64,000 bases of DNA, from contig NZ_LNRU01000005.1 of NCBI RefSeq assembly GCF_001468225.1, forward strand, positions 310,001 through 374,000. The letters run 5' to 3'. Position numbers and translations under genes: made by a program. This DNA is from Sphingopyxis sp. H053. GTDB taxonomy: Bacteria; Pseudomonadota; Alphaproteobacteria; Sphingomonadales; Sphingomonadaceae. Every line of letters begins with the position of its first letter. Positions within the stretch are counted from its first letter, which is position 1. The notes beneath the pieces were generated by a model. That model was not told the DNA's origin, did no database searches, and was given only the letters and a program-made list of their open reading frames with translations. Positions 15,984 through 25,752 of the stretch are shown here, piece after piece.

Positions 15984-16583
15984 TCAGCGGCCGAACAGGC
16001 CGAGGCGCAGCAGCAGCATTCCCTCGCTACGCAAATGCCGCTCGCCGTCGTGGCTCGCGATCATGCCGGCCCAGCGGTCGAGCATCAGAAGCGGCCGGTT
16101 TCGGCCGAAAACCCTGAGCGACGGCGCATCCAGCGCCTTCGCCTGATCGAGCAAATCGCGGGCTTCGGTCTCGCCTTCCTCGACGCCCGCGCCCCAGACC
16201 AAACCCCAGCGCCGTCCGCCAGCTTCGCCGCCGCCGGACAGCGCGAAAAGCTGTCCGCCAAAGCTTTCGGAGGCCGCGCGCCGATCGCCGTCGCTCTCGG
16301 CGAGCAACATCGCTTCGGCGGCGTCGACGAGCGCGTCGAGGCCGCCCTGCCCCGCCCATGTTTCCTGAAGTTCGGCGAGCAGCGGCTCGCCCTTCGGCAA
16401 GGCGCCCGGATCGCGCGCGATCATCGCCGCCATGTCGCGCCACCAGGCGAGCTTGATCTGCCCGATCAGCGGCTCGCGCGCATCGAGCAACAGCTTGGTC
16501 AGCCGCGCGGCCAATCCCCAAAGCGCCGACAACGCCGCGCGCCGCGCGTGCGGTACGGAGACCAGCACGCGCGGATCGCGCAT
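15984..16583 (-). CDS. squalene/phytoene-synthase-like protein, short form
   Basis: The 199-residue protein has the family's characteristic LWGLAARLTKLLLDAREPLIGQIKLAWWRDM stretch near residues 20-52. The DxxxD diphosphate-binding motifs of true synthases are not apparent, and the protein is shorter than the usual 270-300 residues. It resembles the NDUFAF6-type or degenerate members. It starts at the only ATG after a stop in this frame, 28 bases after the pdhB stop. A GGAGG lies rather far (17 bases) upstream. It is probably co-transcribed with pdhAB. Catalytic function is doubtful. Confidence 0.65.
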   Translation of the reverse strand: MRDPRVLVSVPHARRAALSALWGLAARLTKLLLDAREPLIGQIKLAWWRDMAAMIARDPGALPKGEPLLAELQETWAGQGGLDALVDAAEAMLLAESDGDRRAASESFGGQLFALSGGGEAGGRRWGLVWGAGVEEGETEARDLLDQAKALDAPSLRVFGRNRPLLMLDRWAGMIASHDGERHLRSEGMLLLRLGLFGR

Positions 16584-16611
16584 ATCGGGATAGAAAGCCG
16601 CCTCCGGATCG

Positions 16612-18021
16612 TCAGGCGCGATTGCGGACCGCCTTCACGGCCGCGACGACGCGCGGCGTATCGATCAGCGCGGCCTTTTCGAGATTGTGCGCATAGGGCA
16701 GCGGCACATCCTCGTTGCACACGCGCATCACGGGCGCGTCGAGATCGTCGAAGCCATGCTCCATTGCGACCATCGCGAGTTCGCTGGCGATCGAACAGAC
16801 CGGCCAGCCTTCCTCGACGATGACGAGGTGGTTCGTCTTCTTGAGGCTGGCGAGCACGGTCGCGGTGTCGAGCGGACGGATCGTACGGAGATCAATGACC
16901 TCGGCGTCGATGCCCTCGCCCGCGAGCTGGTCGGCGGCTTCGAGCGCGAGCCCGACGCCGATCGAATAGCTGACGATGGTGACGTCGCTGCCCTGCCGCA
17001 TGATCCGCGCCTTGCCGATCGGCAGGACGAAATCGTCGACTTCGGGCACGTCGAAGCTGCGGCCATAGAGCAGTTCGTTTTCGAGGAAGACGACGGGGTC
17101 TTCGGTGCGGATCGCGGCCTTCAGCAGCCCCTTGGCATCGGCGGCGTCATAAGGCGCGATCACGATCAGGCCGGGGACGCTCGCATACCAGGGCGCGAAA
17201 TTCTGGCTGTGCTGCGCGCCGACGCGCGCCGCGGCGCCGTTCGGTCCGCGGAACACGATCGGGCAACGCATCTGGCCGCCCGACATATAGTTGGTCTTCG
17301 CCGCCGAGTTGATGATGTGGTCGATCGCCTGCATCGCGAAGTTGAAGGTCATAAACTCGATGATCGGACGCAGCCCGCCCATCGCGGCGCCCGCGCCGAG
17401 ACCGGCGAAGCCATATTCGGTGATCGGGGTGTCGACGACGCGCTGCGCGCCGAACTCCTCGAGCAGCCCCTGCGTGACCTTGTAAGCACCCTGATATTCG
17501 GCGACTTCCTCGCCCATCACGAAGACGCGGTCGTCCTTCCGCATTTCCTCGGCCATCGCGTCGCGCAAAGCTTCGCGGACGGTCAGGCGAACCATCGCGG
17601 TGCCTTCGGGGATCGCGGGGTCCGATGCGCGTTCGGCGGGTGCCGCCTTCTCCGTTGTCCCAGCGGAAGCCGGGACCGCGGGCGTGGGAGCGCTGGCGAC
17701 AGCGGCCCCAGCTTCCGCTGGGGCGACGTCTTTGGCAGGTGCGGCGGCCGGTGCCGGCGCCGGTGCGGCCGCTTCCTCGCCCTCGCCGGTGATCGTCGCG
17801 ATCACGGTGCCGACCTTCACATTGTCGGTGCCCTCGGCCACGAGGATCTGGCCGATCGTGCCTTCGTCGATCGCTTCGAATTCCATTGTCGCCTTGTCGG
17901 TTTCGATCTCGGCGAGAATGTCGCCCGACTTCACCGTGTCGCCTTCCTTGACGAGCCACTTGGCGAGCGTGCCTTCTTCCATCGTCGGCGACAGTGCCGG
18001 CATTTTCAATTCGATGGCCAT
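16612..18021 (-). CDS. pdhB: pyruvate dehydrogenase E1 component, beta subunit, with N-terminal lipoyl domain
   Basis: The 469-residue protein starts one base after pdhA. Residues 1-80 are a lipoyl domain ([22 protein letters not shown], with the lipoylated Lys in [10 protein letters not shown]). An Ala/Pro-rich linker of about 60 residues follows, then the E1-beta transketolase-like domain starting [19 protein letters not shown] lipoyl domain fused to E1-beta is characteristic of alphaproteobacteria. With PdhA it decarboxylates pyruvate and transfers the acetyl group to lipoate. The linker contains a palindromic repeat translated in frame. Confidence 0.95.
   Translation of the reverse strand: MAIELKMPALSPTMEEGTLAKWLVKEGDTVKSGDILAEIETDKATMEFEAIDEGTIGQILVAEGTDNVKVGTVIATITGEGEEAAAPAPAPAAAPAKDVAPAEAGAAVASAPTPAVPASAGTTEKAAPAERASDPAIPEGTAMVRLTVREALRDAMAEEMRKDDRVFVMGEEVAEYQGAYKVTQGLLEEFGAQRVVDTPITEYGFAGLGAGAAMGGLRPIIEFMTFNFAMQAIDHIINSAAKTNYMSGGQMRCPIVFRGPNGAAARVGAQHSQNFAPWYASVPGLIVIAPYDAADAKGLLKAAIRTEDPVVFLENELLYGRSFDVPEVDDFVLPIGKARIMRQGSDVTIVSYSIGVGLALEAADQLAGEGIDAEVIDLRTIRPLDTATVLASLKKTNHLVIVEEGWPVCSIASELAMVAMEHGFDDLDAPVMRVCNEDVPLPYAHNLEKAALIDTPRVVAAVKAVRNRA
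17652..17730. repeat. palindromic repeat inside the pdhB linker
   Basis: GTTGTCCCAGCGGAAGCCGG runs on to GACCGC; GCGGCCCCAGCTTCCGCTGG runs on to GGCGAC. These 26-base arms are inverted with only a few mismatches. They match the family of the intergenic copy at 25330-25404. Here the element lies wholly within coding sequence and is translated as part of the linker ([20 protein letters not shown]), without breaking the frame. Confidence 0.75.
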
Positions 18022-18022
18022 C

Positions 18023-19093
18023 TCAATATTGCTCCACCAGCACGTCGGTATACAGTTCATGAAGTTCGGGTTCGGGCGCACTTTCCGCAAAGTCGGCGGA
18101 CTCGGCCACGATCGCGCGGATCTCCTTGTCGATTTCCTTGAACTTGTCTTCGGTGATGCCCGCATCGGTCATCAGCTTTTTCAGATGTTCGATCGAATCG
18201 CTCTTGTCGCGCACCGCCTGCACTTCCTCGCGGCTGCGATATTTGGCGGGGTCGGACATCGAGTGACCGCGGTAACGATAGGTCTTGAGCTCCATCAACA
18301 CGGGGCCCTTGCCCGCACGCACCCATTCGAGCGCTGCTTCGGCGGCGCCGCGCACCGCGAGCACGTCCATGCCGTCGACCTGCATGCCAGGGATGCGGAA
18401 GCTTTCGCCGCGGCGGTAGAGCTGGTCCTCGGCCGACGAGCGGTTCACCGAGGTGCCCATCGCATATTGGTTGTTCTCGATCACGAAGATGATCGGCAGC
18501 TTCCACAGCTCGGCCATGTTGAAGCTTTCATAGACCTGGCCCTGGTTCGATGCGCCGTCGCCGAAATAGGCCATCGCCACGCCGCCGTCGCCGCGGTACT
18601 TGTGCGCGAAGGCGAGGCCCGTGCCGAGCGACACCTGCGCGCCGACGATGCCGTGGCCGCCATAGAATTTATGCTCGACGCTGAACATGTGCATCGAGCC
18701 GCCCTTGCCTTTCGAGATGCCGGCCTGGCGTCCCGTCAGCTCAGCCATGATGACCTTGGGGTCGATGCCGTAGGCGAGCATGTGGCCATGGTCGCGGTAG
18801 CCGGTGATCACGCTGTCCTTGTCGCCGTCGAGCGCCGACTGGAGGCCGACCGCCACGGCTTCCTGCCCGATGTAGAGGTGACAGAAACCGCCGATCAGGC
18901 CGAGGCCGTAAAGCTGCCCCGCCTTTTCCTCGAAGCGGCGGATGAGCAGCATCTCGCGATAGAATTTTTCCAGCTCTTCGGGCGTCGCGTCATAGGGAAC
19001 GGGATCGCGCGGTTGCTCGCGGTTGCTCGCGGCGGCCGGGGTGGATGCAGTCTTTTTTGGCGCGGGGGAGGTGCGCGCGGGTGCTTTGGCCAA
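18023..19093 (-). CDS. pdhA: pyruvate dehydrogenase E1 component, alpha subunit
   Basis: The 356-residue protein has an Ala/Pro/Lys-rich N-terminus (about residues 1-35) and the thiamine diphosphate fold. The GDG..NN cofactor motif spans [21 protein letters not shown] to [12 protein letters not shown]. The phosphorylation-loop region reads [11 protein letters not shown]. It starts at TTG 19093, preceded by AAAGGA at good spacing; no ATG or GTG is better placed. It forms the E1 heterotetramer with PdhB and leads the pdhA-pdhB operon. Confidence 0.95.
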   Translation of the reverse strand: MAKAPARTSPAPKKTASTPAAASNREQPRDPVPYDATPEELEKFYREMLLIRRFEEKAGQLYGLGLIGGFCHLYIGQEAVAVGLQSALDGDKDSVITGYRDHGHMLAYGIDPKVIMAELTGRQAGISKGKGGSMHMFSVEHKFYGGHGIVGAQVSLGTGLAFAHKYRGDGGVAMAYFGDGASNQGQVYESFNMAELWKLPIIFVIENNQYAMGTSVNRSSAEDQLYRRGESFRIPGMQVDGMDVLAVRGAAEAALEWVRAGKGPVLMELKTYRYRGHSMSDPAKYRSREEVQAVRDKSDSIEHLKKLMTDAGITEDKFKEIDKEIRAIVAESADFAESAPEPELHELYTDVLVEQY

Positions 19094-19229
19094 GGCGGGT
19101 TCCTTTGCAGTTAGCCGTTACGGCAAGCGCTCCCTATAGGAGAGCCGCGCGCCACTTGGCAACGCCCACCATGGGCGGGCGCTATGCCAACTTACGTATG
19201 CAGCAAGAGACGCGCTTACGCCCCATCCT

Positions 19230-19334
19230 CGTCATTCCCGCGAAGGCGGGAATCCCGCTTTTCCGAACCAAGAGGGAGGCCGATGCTGTGCCCGCAAAAA
19301 AGGAAGCGGGATCCCCGCCTTCGCGGGGATGACG
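19230..19334. repeat. palindromic repeat (CGTCATTCCCGCGAAGGCGG type)
   Basis: CGTCATTCCCGCGAAGGCGG onward to GAATCCCGCTT (19230-19260) is inverted relative to AAGCGGGATCCCCGCCTTCG onward to CGGGGATGACG (19304-19334), with a 43-base centre. It lies between pdhA and ftsB, reading out of ftsB towards pdhA. Confidence 0.8.
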
Positions 19335-19352
19335 GGAAAGCAGATGACAGGC

Positions 19353-19679
19353 TTAGCGCTTCGCGTCGGGTTCCATCGGAATGATCACCTCGTCGGGGTG
19401 ATAGGCGCCAAGCTTCTCGCGGACATATTCCTCGGCCAGATCGGGATCGACACGGCGACGGTCGAGCAGGTTGACGCGGTTCTGCAGCTCGGTCTGCTTC
19501 TTGGTCAGCTCGCTCAGGATGACGCGCTGCTTCTCGACCGACTGGCCGTAATCGCCCCAGGCGTACAGGCCGGTCGGACCGAAAATGATGTAGCCGATCA
19601 TCGCCAGCACCACCATCACCGCGATGGCGGGACCGGCGGCCCGGTGCATCGATTTGCGGAATTTGTGGCGCTGCGTCAT
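19353..19679 (-). CDS. ftsB: FtsB/DivIC-type septum formation initiator
   Basis: The 108-residue bitopic protein has a short basic cytoplasmic start (MTQRHKFRKSMHRA), one membrane helix (about residues 15-38) and a coiled coil (VEKQRVILSELTKKQTELQNRVNLL). A conserved ending follows (DPDLAEEYVREKLGAYHPDEVIIPM), typical of FtsB. It acts with FtsL and FtsQ in divisome assembly. The ATG at 19679 is chosen over upstream extension because the membrane segment then sits at the usual place. Neighbouring pdhA and eno are common partners in alphaproteobacteria. Confidence 0.88.
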   Translation of the reverse strand: MTQRHKFRKSMHRAAGPAIAVMVVLAMIGYIIFGPTGLYAWGDYGQSVEKQRVILSELTKKQTELQNRVNLLDRRRVDPDLAEEYVREKLGAYHPDEVIIPMEPDAKR

Positions 19680-19788
19680 TCCGGCCCTTGAATCAGAGTT
19701 GATTCGCGGCGTCAAGGCGCCAGGTGCGGGTTTTGCACCCTTTTCCATTTCAAAAACCATCAGCGGGACCATGGCCGACGCGACGGTG

Positions 19789-20370
19789 CTAGAGGACCAC
19801 GCATCGGACGAAACGAACGGGCGTCGGCTGTCTGTTGATGAATGTGCAGGAGGAAGCGCTTGAGAATATCTTGAAATCGCCGCCAGCAACATGAAACTCG
19901 TCATTGCCGAATTCAATTATCAATAGGCCGTCGACAACAAAAATCATCTCGTGACCTATCTCCGAATGCGCTTCCGACCGATAGCTGTCGCCGGGACCAA
20001 GCGACCACAGCCACAATTCGGTCTCCTTCGTCGACGGGGCGGTTCCCAGCAACCTGGCCTCGCTGCCCGCGGCCTTCCCCTGCCACGCAAGGCTGTTCAC
20101 CCGCCTGCCATCGGCAGCATCTGGCGGCCGAACAATCTCGGAAAACGTGACTGACATCGCTGCGGCCAGTCGATCGATGCTGGACAGGCTGACGTTCGTC
20201 TCTCCGCCCTCGATGGCGGAAATCATTCGCCGGCTGAGTCCCGACATCTGGGCCAGGGCGGTTTGGCTCAAATCCCTTTCATCGCGCAATCTGCGCAGGT
20301 TTTTCCCAACATTGGCAAGCACATCGGACCTGTCCGATACATGACGTTGACTGCGCAATATATTGCTCAT
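19789..20370 (-). CDS. XRE-family transcriptional regulator with C-terminal cupin domain
   Basis: The 193-residue product has an N-terminal helix-turn-helix at about residues 20-75 (LRRLRDERDLSQTALAQMSGLSRRMISAIEGGETNVSLSSIDRLA). The C-terminal RmlC-like cupin, about 105-190, contains EAHSEIGHEMIFVVDGLLIIEFGNDEFHVAGGD. Such proteins sense a small ligand through the cupin. It is transcribed divergently from an S41 protease across 71 bases, so it may control that gene. Base composition is a little less GC-rich than the housekeeping genes around it. Confidence 0.85.
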   Translation of the reverse strand: MSNILRSQRHVSDRSDVLANVGKNLRRLRDERDLSQTALAQMSGLSRRMISAIEGGETNVSLSSIDRLAAAMSVTFSEIVRPPDAADGRRVNSLAWQGKAAGSEARLLGTAPSTKETELWLWSLGPGDSYRSEAHSEIGHEMIFVVDGLLIIEFGNDEFHVAGGDFKIFSSASSCTFINRQPTPVRFVRCVVL

Positions 20371-20441
20371 ACTAAAGCCGACCACTGGATAATTGGGATA
20401 GCGCGGTTTACCACCAACGACCAACCGGGAAAGTGATTGAT

Positions 20442-21767
20442 ATGCACGGTCGCCCCATGCTTTTAGCAATGATGCTCGTCCCGGGCCTGTGCTTTTCCCC
20501 GGTCGCGGCGGCCGAACCGGTAGCAGAGGCACCGGTAACGGCACCCATCCTGACCACCGCAACGCGCGACGCGGCGCTGCAAGCCATCAAGGCCCGGCTA
20601 ACCCGGGCCTATATCGATCCCGAACGCGTTCCCGCGATATTGGCACGGCTCGATTCGTCGAAGGCGCGCTATCGGACCGACGATCCGACGCGGTTTGCGG
20701 CGCTGATTACCGCGGACATGCAGACGGTCGCAAACGACACGCACCTCTATTTACGGTTCGAGCCCGAATGGTATCGCGCGGCGACGGCCCCGCCGGATCA
20801 GGCCGCGATCGCGGCATCCAATGCCTTCGAAGCGCAGCATGCGCGCGACTTCAATCACGGACTGGTCGAAACACGGCTTTTGCCGGGCAATATACGGTAT
20901 CTGAAGATCGTCGGCTTCTTCTGGAACGAAGCCGAGACAGCGCGGGCTTATGACGACGCGATGCGCTTCTTGAAAGGCGGGCGAGCGATCATCATCGACC
21001 TGCGCAGCAATCAGGGGGGCGACACCAACGCGCTCGACTATCTGCGGAGCCATTTCTTCGCCCCCGATACGCTGATGACCACCCTGATTACCCCCGGCAG
21101 CGCCGACGTACAGGTCCGATCGCAGCTCAACCTCCCGAGCGGGCGACTAACCGGCATTCCCCTATATGTGCTGATCAACCATCGCTCGCGCTCTGCAGCC
21201 GAAGCATTTGCTTATACGATCGGGCAATTCAAACTCGGTGAACTGGTGGGCGAACGCACCGAGGGTGCGGCCCATTTTTCGGACGATACCGCGGTGCCGC
21301 CATTCTTCCGACTCTCGGTGCCGCTCGGATATACGCAGGATCCCATCGGCAAGCGCGACTGGGAAGGCACGGGCGTTTCCCCGACCGTCGAGGTTCCGGC
21401 GCCTGAGGCGCTGGAAACCGCCTATGACCTCGCCCTCGCCCGGCTGCTGCCGGTCACGCCCGCCGGGATCGAAAAGGATTTTCTTGTCTGGGCACGCGAC
21501 CGGTTGGCGGCGCAGCGCACCGGTTATGCGCCGACCCCGACAGAACTCTCGGCCTTCGCGGGCCAATATGGCGCCGCGAAGATCGAACTTCGCGGTTCGG
21601 CCTTATGGCTGATCCGGCCCGACCGCGAGCCGCGGCAACTCAAGCCGCTCGGCGCCGGGGGATTGTTCGAAGCGGAAGACGATGACACCTTCCGCGTCAA
21701 AATCGGGAATGACGGCTTATATTTGTTGCGCCCGGGAAGCCCGCTTACCCTCGATTATCCGCGTTGA
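20442..21767 (+). CDS. secreted S41-family (tail-specific/IRBP-like) peptidase
   Basis: About 441 residues from ATG 20442 (a GTG nine bases upstream is too close to the GGGA site). A signal peptide with core LLAMMLVPGLCF and cleavage near AAAEP is followed by an N-terminal helical domain (ALQAIKARLTRAYIDPERV). The TSPc/S41 domain has IIIDLRSNQGGDT and the catalytic Ser region LINHRSRSAAEAFAY. A C-terminal segment of about 90 residues resembles those of IRBP-like members. Catalytic Ser and Lys fit a Ser/Lys-type protease but the Lys is not certain by eye. It is the divergent partner of the XRE/cupin gene. Confidence 0.82.
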   Translation: MHGRPMLLAMMLVPGLCFSPVAAAEPVAEAPVTAPILTTATRDAALQAIKARLTRAYIDPERVPAILARLDSSKARYRTDDPTRFAALITADMQTVANDTHLYLRFEPEWYRAATAPPDQAAIAASNAFEAQHARDFNHGLVETRLLPGNIRYLKIVGFFWNEAETARAYDDAMRFLKGGRAIIIDLRSNQGGDTNALDYLRSHFFAPDTLMTTLITPGSADVQVRSQLNLPSGRLTGIPLYVLINHRSRSAAEAFAYTIGQFKLGELVGERTEGAAHFSDDTAVPPFFRLSVPLGYTQDPIGKRDWEGTGVSPTVEVPAPEALETAYDLALARLLPVTPAGIEKDFLVWARDRLAAQRTGYAPTPTELSAFAGQYGAAKIELRGSALWLIRPDREPRQLKPLGAGGLFEAEDDDTFRVKIGNDGLYLLRPGSPLTLDYPR

Positions 21768-21809
21768 CGCCTCAACGCCGAGCCAACGGAACCGGCACGC
21801 TTCGCTCGC

Positions 21810-23156
<1,347 letters not shown>

Positions 23157-23252
23157 TTAGTGCAACCGCTGCATAGGAATTTTGCGGAGGGATGGAACCA
23201 TTCGGTCCGCCTTGCTATATATTGAGGCAGGACCAAAAGGGGACGCCCGCTG

Positions 23253-23837
23253 ATGCGGCGCCCGTATAAGAAGAAGAGGACAAAGCCGATGGCCAAAGCC
23301 GCTACTCCCGCGACGAAGAAAGTTGCCGCTCCCCGTCCCAAGGCGCCCGTGAAGGCCGCCGCCACCAAGGCGGCGCCGGCACGCAAGCCGGCCGCCAAAA
23401 AGGCGAACGCCAAGGATCACCCGATCCGCGACCAGATCGCCGCGACGCGCGACACCATCAAATCCGAAGCGTCAAAGAAAGCCGCCTCGCTGAAGCAGGA
23501 AGCGACGACGCTGAAGAATCAGGCTTCGACCAAGGCCCGCGACGCCGCAAACAAGGGCAAGGACAAGGCAGCCGAAGCCGTCGGCAGCCTCGCCAAGCTG
23601 CTCGAAGACAGCGCCGGCACCGTCGACACCAAGTTCGGCAAACAATATGGCGACTACGCCCGCTCGGCCGCGACGACCGTTGCCGGCCTTGCCACGACGC
23701 TCGACAAGAAGGATCTCGACGAGCTCGCCGCCTCGACGCGCGACATGGTCAAAAAGAACCCGGCGATCGCCGTCGGTGCCGCCACGGTGATCGGCTTCGT
23801 GCTCGCCCGGATGCTCAAGGGCAGCTCGAACGATTGA
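23253..23837 (+). CDS. Lys/Ala-rich protein with C-terminal membrane anchor (ElaB/YqjD/DUF883-like)
   Basis: The 194-residue product (ATG 23289 is an alternative start, giving MAKAATPATK) has two parts. Residues 1-65 are extremely Lys/Ala/Pro-rich, like histone H1 or HU tails. The rest is helical with KSEASKKAASLKQEATTLKNQASTKARDAANKG repeats and ends in a single membrane helix (NPAIAVGAATVIGFVLARML), as in ribosome-anchoring ElaB/YqjD proteins. The basic tail may bind nucleic acid. It heads a four-gene run of small membrane proteins. A GGAAC motif lies about 55 bases upstream. Confidence 0.65.
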   Translation: MRRPYKKKRTKPMAKAATPATKKVAAPRPKAPVKAAATKAAPARKPAAKKANAKDHPIRDQIAATRDTIKSEASKKAASLKQEATTLKNQASTKARDAANKGKDKAAEAVGSLAKLLEDSAGTVDTKFGKQYGDYARSAATTVAGLATTLDKKDLDELAASTRDMVKKNPAIAVGAATVIGFVLARMLKGSSND

Positions 23838-23844
23838 CAGGGCA

Positions 23845-24309
23845 TTGGCATCTTCCGATCCGAATACCCCGCCGGCGCCCGACGCGCGCAGCTTTGACGG
23901 CATAAGTCATGGTTATGCGCCGGACGGACGTCCGGTCACGCCGCCGCCCGTTCCGCTCGAAACGATTGTCGGCGATGTCGTCGACAATCTCTCGGCGACG
24001 GCACGGGCGGAACTGGCGCTGCTTGAGGCCCGCAGCGAACTGGCACTACACGGCGCGTCATGGACCGCGGCGTGGGGCGCGGTCGCGGCAACTGCCTTGG
24101 GCATCGCAATGCTTGCACTTGCGTTCGGGGCGATCCTCGCGCTCGCGCCAAATGTCGGGCCATTCGTTGCGACACTGATCGTCGTCGCGGTGCTGCTCGC
24201 CATCGCGGGCTTTGCCGGATGGCGCGCGCAGCTCAGCTATGGCGACATCCGTACCGCGCTCCGCCGCGACCTGACGAACGAGGGGATCGACGATGCCGCG
24301 GACGCGTAA
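23845..24309 (+). CDS. YqjE-like / phage-holin-superfamily III membrane protein
   Basis: The 154-residue protein has a Pro-rich N-terminus, then an amphipathic helix (IVGDVVDNLSATARAELALLEARSELALHG) and two close membrane helices (about 75-98 and 104-124), the layout of YqjE/holin superfamily III proteins. Only a TTG is available as a start in this frame, eight bases after the preceding stop. It overlaps the next gene by 17 bases. The combination with an ElaB/YqjD-like gene mirrors the enterobacterial yqjCDE locus, a stress-induced membrane set of unclear function. Confidence 0.65.
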   Translation: MASSDPNTPPAPDARSFDGISHGYAPDGRPVTPPPVPLETIVGDVVDNLSATARAELALLEARSELALHGASWTAAWGAVAATALGIAMLALAFGAILALAPNVGPFVATLIVVAVLLAIAGFAGWRAQLSYGDIRTALRRDLTNEGIDDAADA

Positions 24310-24682
24310 TCGCCTAATCGCCGCCGCGCGCCGCTCGATGCTCCAGCGGGGCGAACTGCACCGCCGGCTCGACGTAGCGCGCGCGGCGCTGAGGCCCAGT
24401 GCGCTCGTCGATCGCGGCAAATACCGGATTGGCGAGGCCGTCGACGACACCGCGCATGCCGTGCAGCAGCAGTTTCGCGACAACAAGCTGCCGATCGCGA
24501 TCGCGGCGGCAGCCGGCCTCGCTTGGTTGCTACGCGAACCGATCAAGGAACATGCGCCCCGCCTGATGCAAAAGATTCAGGACCTGGCGACCGACGTCGC
24601 CGATCATTTTCGTTCCGCCGATGAACCGGCGGACGAGGATGACATCGAAATATTGGAGGAAGATGATGAAGCCATTCGGTGA
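24293..24682 (+). CDS. small membrane-associated protein in the YqjD/YqjE-like cluster
   Basis: The 129-residue protein begins with an Arg-rich segment (MPRTRNRLIAAARRSMLQRGELHRRLD). A helical region comes next, then a short hydrophobic stretch (KLPIAIAAAAGLAWLLREPI, about 65-85) and a strongly acidic C-terminus (DEPADEDDIEILEEDDE). It resembles DUF3618-type proteins in layout, but I am not certain of the family. Overlaps of 17 bases at both ends show tight coupling with its neighbours. Confidence 0.6.
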   Translation: MPRTRNRLIAAARRSMLQRGELHRRLDVARAALRPSALVDRGKYRIGEAVDDTAHAVQQQFRDNKLPIAIAAAAGLAWLLREPIKEHAPRLMQKIQDLATDVADHFRSADEPADEDDIEILEEDDEAIR

Positions 24683-25022
24683 AACCGCCCGCGAGACGCG
24701 TGCAAAAGCGAGTGAACTTGCGGAGAAAACCGCCGAAAATGCTCGGCTGACCGCCGAGGCGGCAAAGGCGCGCATCCAGGACGGCTATGGCCGCGCCCGC
24801 GCCGCGACCGAAGACCTCGCAGCCAAGGCAAGCGAACAGGCCGGCGTCGCCCGCGAAGCCGCCGGCGAAGTCTATGAAAAGGGCAAGGCGCAGGCCAAGC
24901 GCGCGAACAGCAAGCTGAAGGATGCGGCCGAGAAGCAGCCGCTGGCCTTGGTCGCGGGCGCGGTCGCGATCGGCGCGCTGCTCGGCTCGCTGCTGCCGAA
25001 AGGCCGCAAGGGCGAGGATTGA
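24666..25022 (+). CDS. DUF883-like helical membrane-anchored protein
   Basis: About 118 residues. GGAGGA lies just before two consecutive ATGs; the second (24666) has the better spacing. The protein is one long Ala/Lys/Glu-rich helix of heptad character (KASELAEKTAENARLTAEAAKARIQDGYG and onward) ending in a membrane segment, QPLALVAGAVAIGALLGSLLP, then a basic end. This is the ElaB/YqjD/DUF883 pattern. It closes the four-gene cluster. Such proteins anchor ribosomes or act at the inner membrane in stationary phase in enterobacteria; here it is an inference. Confidence 0.65.
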   Translation: MKPFGETARETRAKASELAEKTAENARLTAEAAKARIQDGYGRARAATEDLAAKASEQAGVAREAAGEVYEKGKAQAKRANSKLKDAAEKQPLALVAGAVAIGALLGSLLPKGRKGED

Positions 25023-25104
25023 GCCGCACTTGCCGTAAGGGCAAAGCGCTGGTAGGGGGCGCGGCTTCTCCCCTCCCCAGCGCTAGCCCGCAAGGAAAGC
25101 AGCC

Positions 25105-25323
25105 ATGAGCAAATTGCATCTCGTGTTCGGCGGCCGCGTCGCCGATCCGCAGGGTCTCGACTTCGTCGACCTGCACAATCTCGACGTCGTCGGCCTCTAT
25201 CCCGATTACAAGTCGGCCGAAAAGGCGTGGCGCAGCGCCGCGCAGCGCACCGTCGACGATGCCGAAATGAAATATGTCGTCGTCCACCTGCACAAATTGT
25301 TGCAGCCGGACGCCGAAGCCTGA
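25105..25323 (+). CDS. DUF4170 domain protein
   Basis: The 72-residue product, MSKLHLVFGGRV..LDFVDLHNLDVVGLYPDYKSAEKAWRSAAQRTVDDAEMKYVVVHLHKLL, matches the compact alphaproteobacterial DUF4170 family from start to end. AGGAAAGCAGCC precedes the ATG. No function is established. A palindromic repeat follows the stop immediately. Confidence 0.8.
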   Translation: MSKLHLVFGGRVADPQGLDFVDLHNLDVVGLYPDYKSAEKAWRSAAQRTVDDAEMKYVVVHLHKLLQPDAEA

Positions 25324-25329
25324 AAAAAA

Positions 25330-25404
25330 CGTCGCCCCAGCGAAAGCTGGGGCCGCTATCGCCCAGGCATGGCGCCCGCGATCCCAGCTTTCGCTGGGAT
25401 GACA
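25330..25404. repeat. palindromic repeat (CGTCGCCCCAGCGAAAGCTG type)
   Basis: CGTCGCCCCAGCGAAAGCTG..GGGCCGC (25330-25356) is inverted relative to GCGATCCCAGCTTTCGCTGG..GATGACA (25378-25404). The element lies exactly between the convergent DUF4170 and complex I accessory genes and could end both transcripts. It is the same family as the copy inside pdhB. Confidence 0.8.
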
Positions 25405-25407
25405 TGA

Positions 25408-25686
25408 TTACCGGAAATTGTCGGCGTAAGCCTGAATCTTGAGCGTACGCACAGGGGGCGCGGTCACTTCGACCTCGATGCCGTTACGCTCCGCGTAAGC
25501 CACCGCTTCTTCGCGGCTCGCGAAACCCAGGCGCAGCTGGCGCTGCGTGTCGCCGCTACCCGCCCAGCCCATCAGCGGATCGGCCTTGCGCGCCTCGGCG
25601 GGGGCAAATTCCAGCATCCAGCGCTGCGTCCCGGCACGCCCCGACTGCATCGCATTCTTGGGCTTCTGGAAGATACGCGCTTTCAT
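25408..25686 (-). CDS. ETC complex I subunit-like protein (NDUFS4 family)
   Basis: The 92-residue protein, MKARIFQKPKNAMQSGRAGTQRWMLEFAPAEARKADPLMGWAGSGDTQRQLRLGF.., matches the conserved NDUFS4/ETC complex I region found across alphaproteobacteria. The GW(A/T)GSGDT motif is diagnostic. It is an accessory subunit of NADH dehydrogenase that stabilises the peripheral arm. ATG 25686 is chosen because an upstream extension lacks homology. It is located away from any nuo operon, as is usual. Confidence 0.88.
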   Translation of the reverse strand: MKARIFQKPKNAMQSGRAGTQRWMLEFAPAEARKADPLMGWAGSGDTQRQLRLGFASREEAVAYAERNGIEVEVTAPPVRTLKIQAYADNFR

Positions 25687-25752
25687 CGGGGTGTCCTGTA
25701 ACTGGTGCCTGTTCCGCCGCCTTAGCGCCAACCCAGCCCTACGAAAAGAGGT

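Noticed and set aside
23194..23220. GGAAC motif as a general-stress (EcfG) promoter for the 23253 gene
   Set aside because: The -35 GGAAC is present, but the expected CGTT-type -10 at 16-17 bases is not, so I do not call it.
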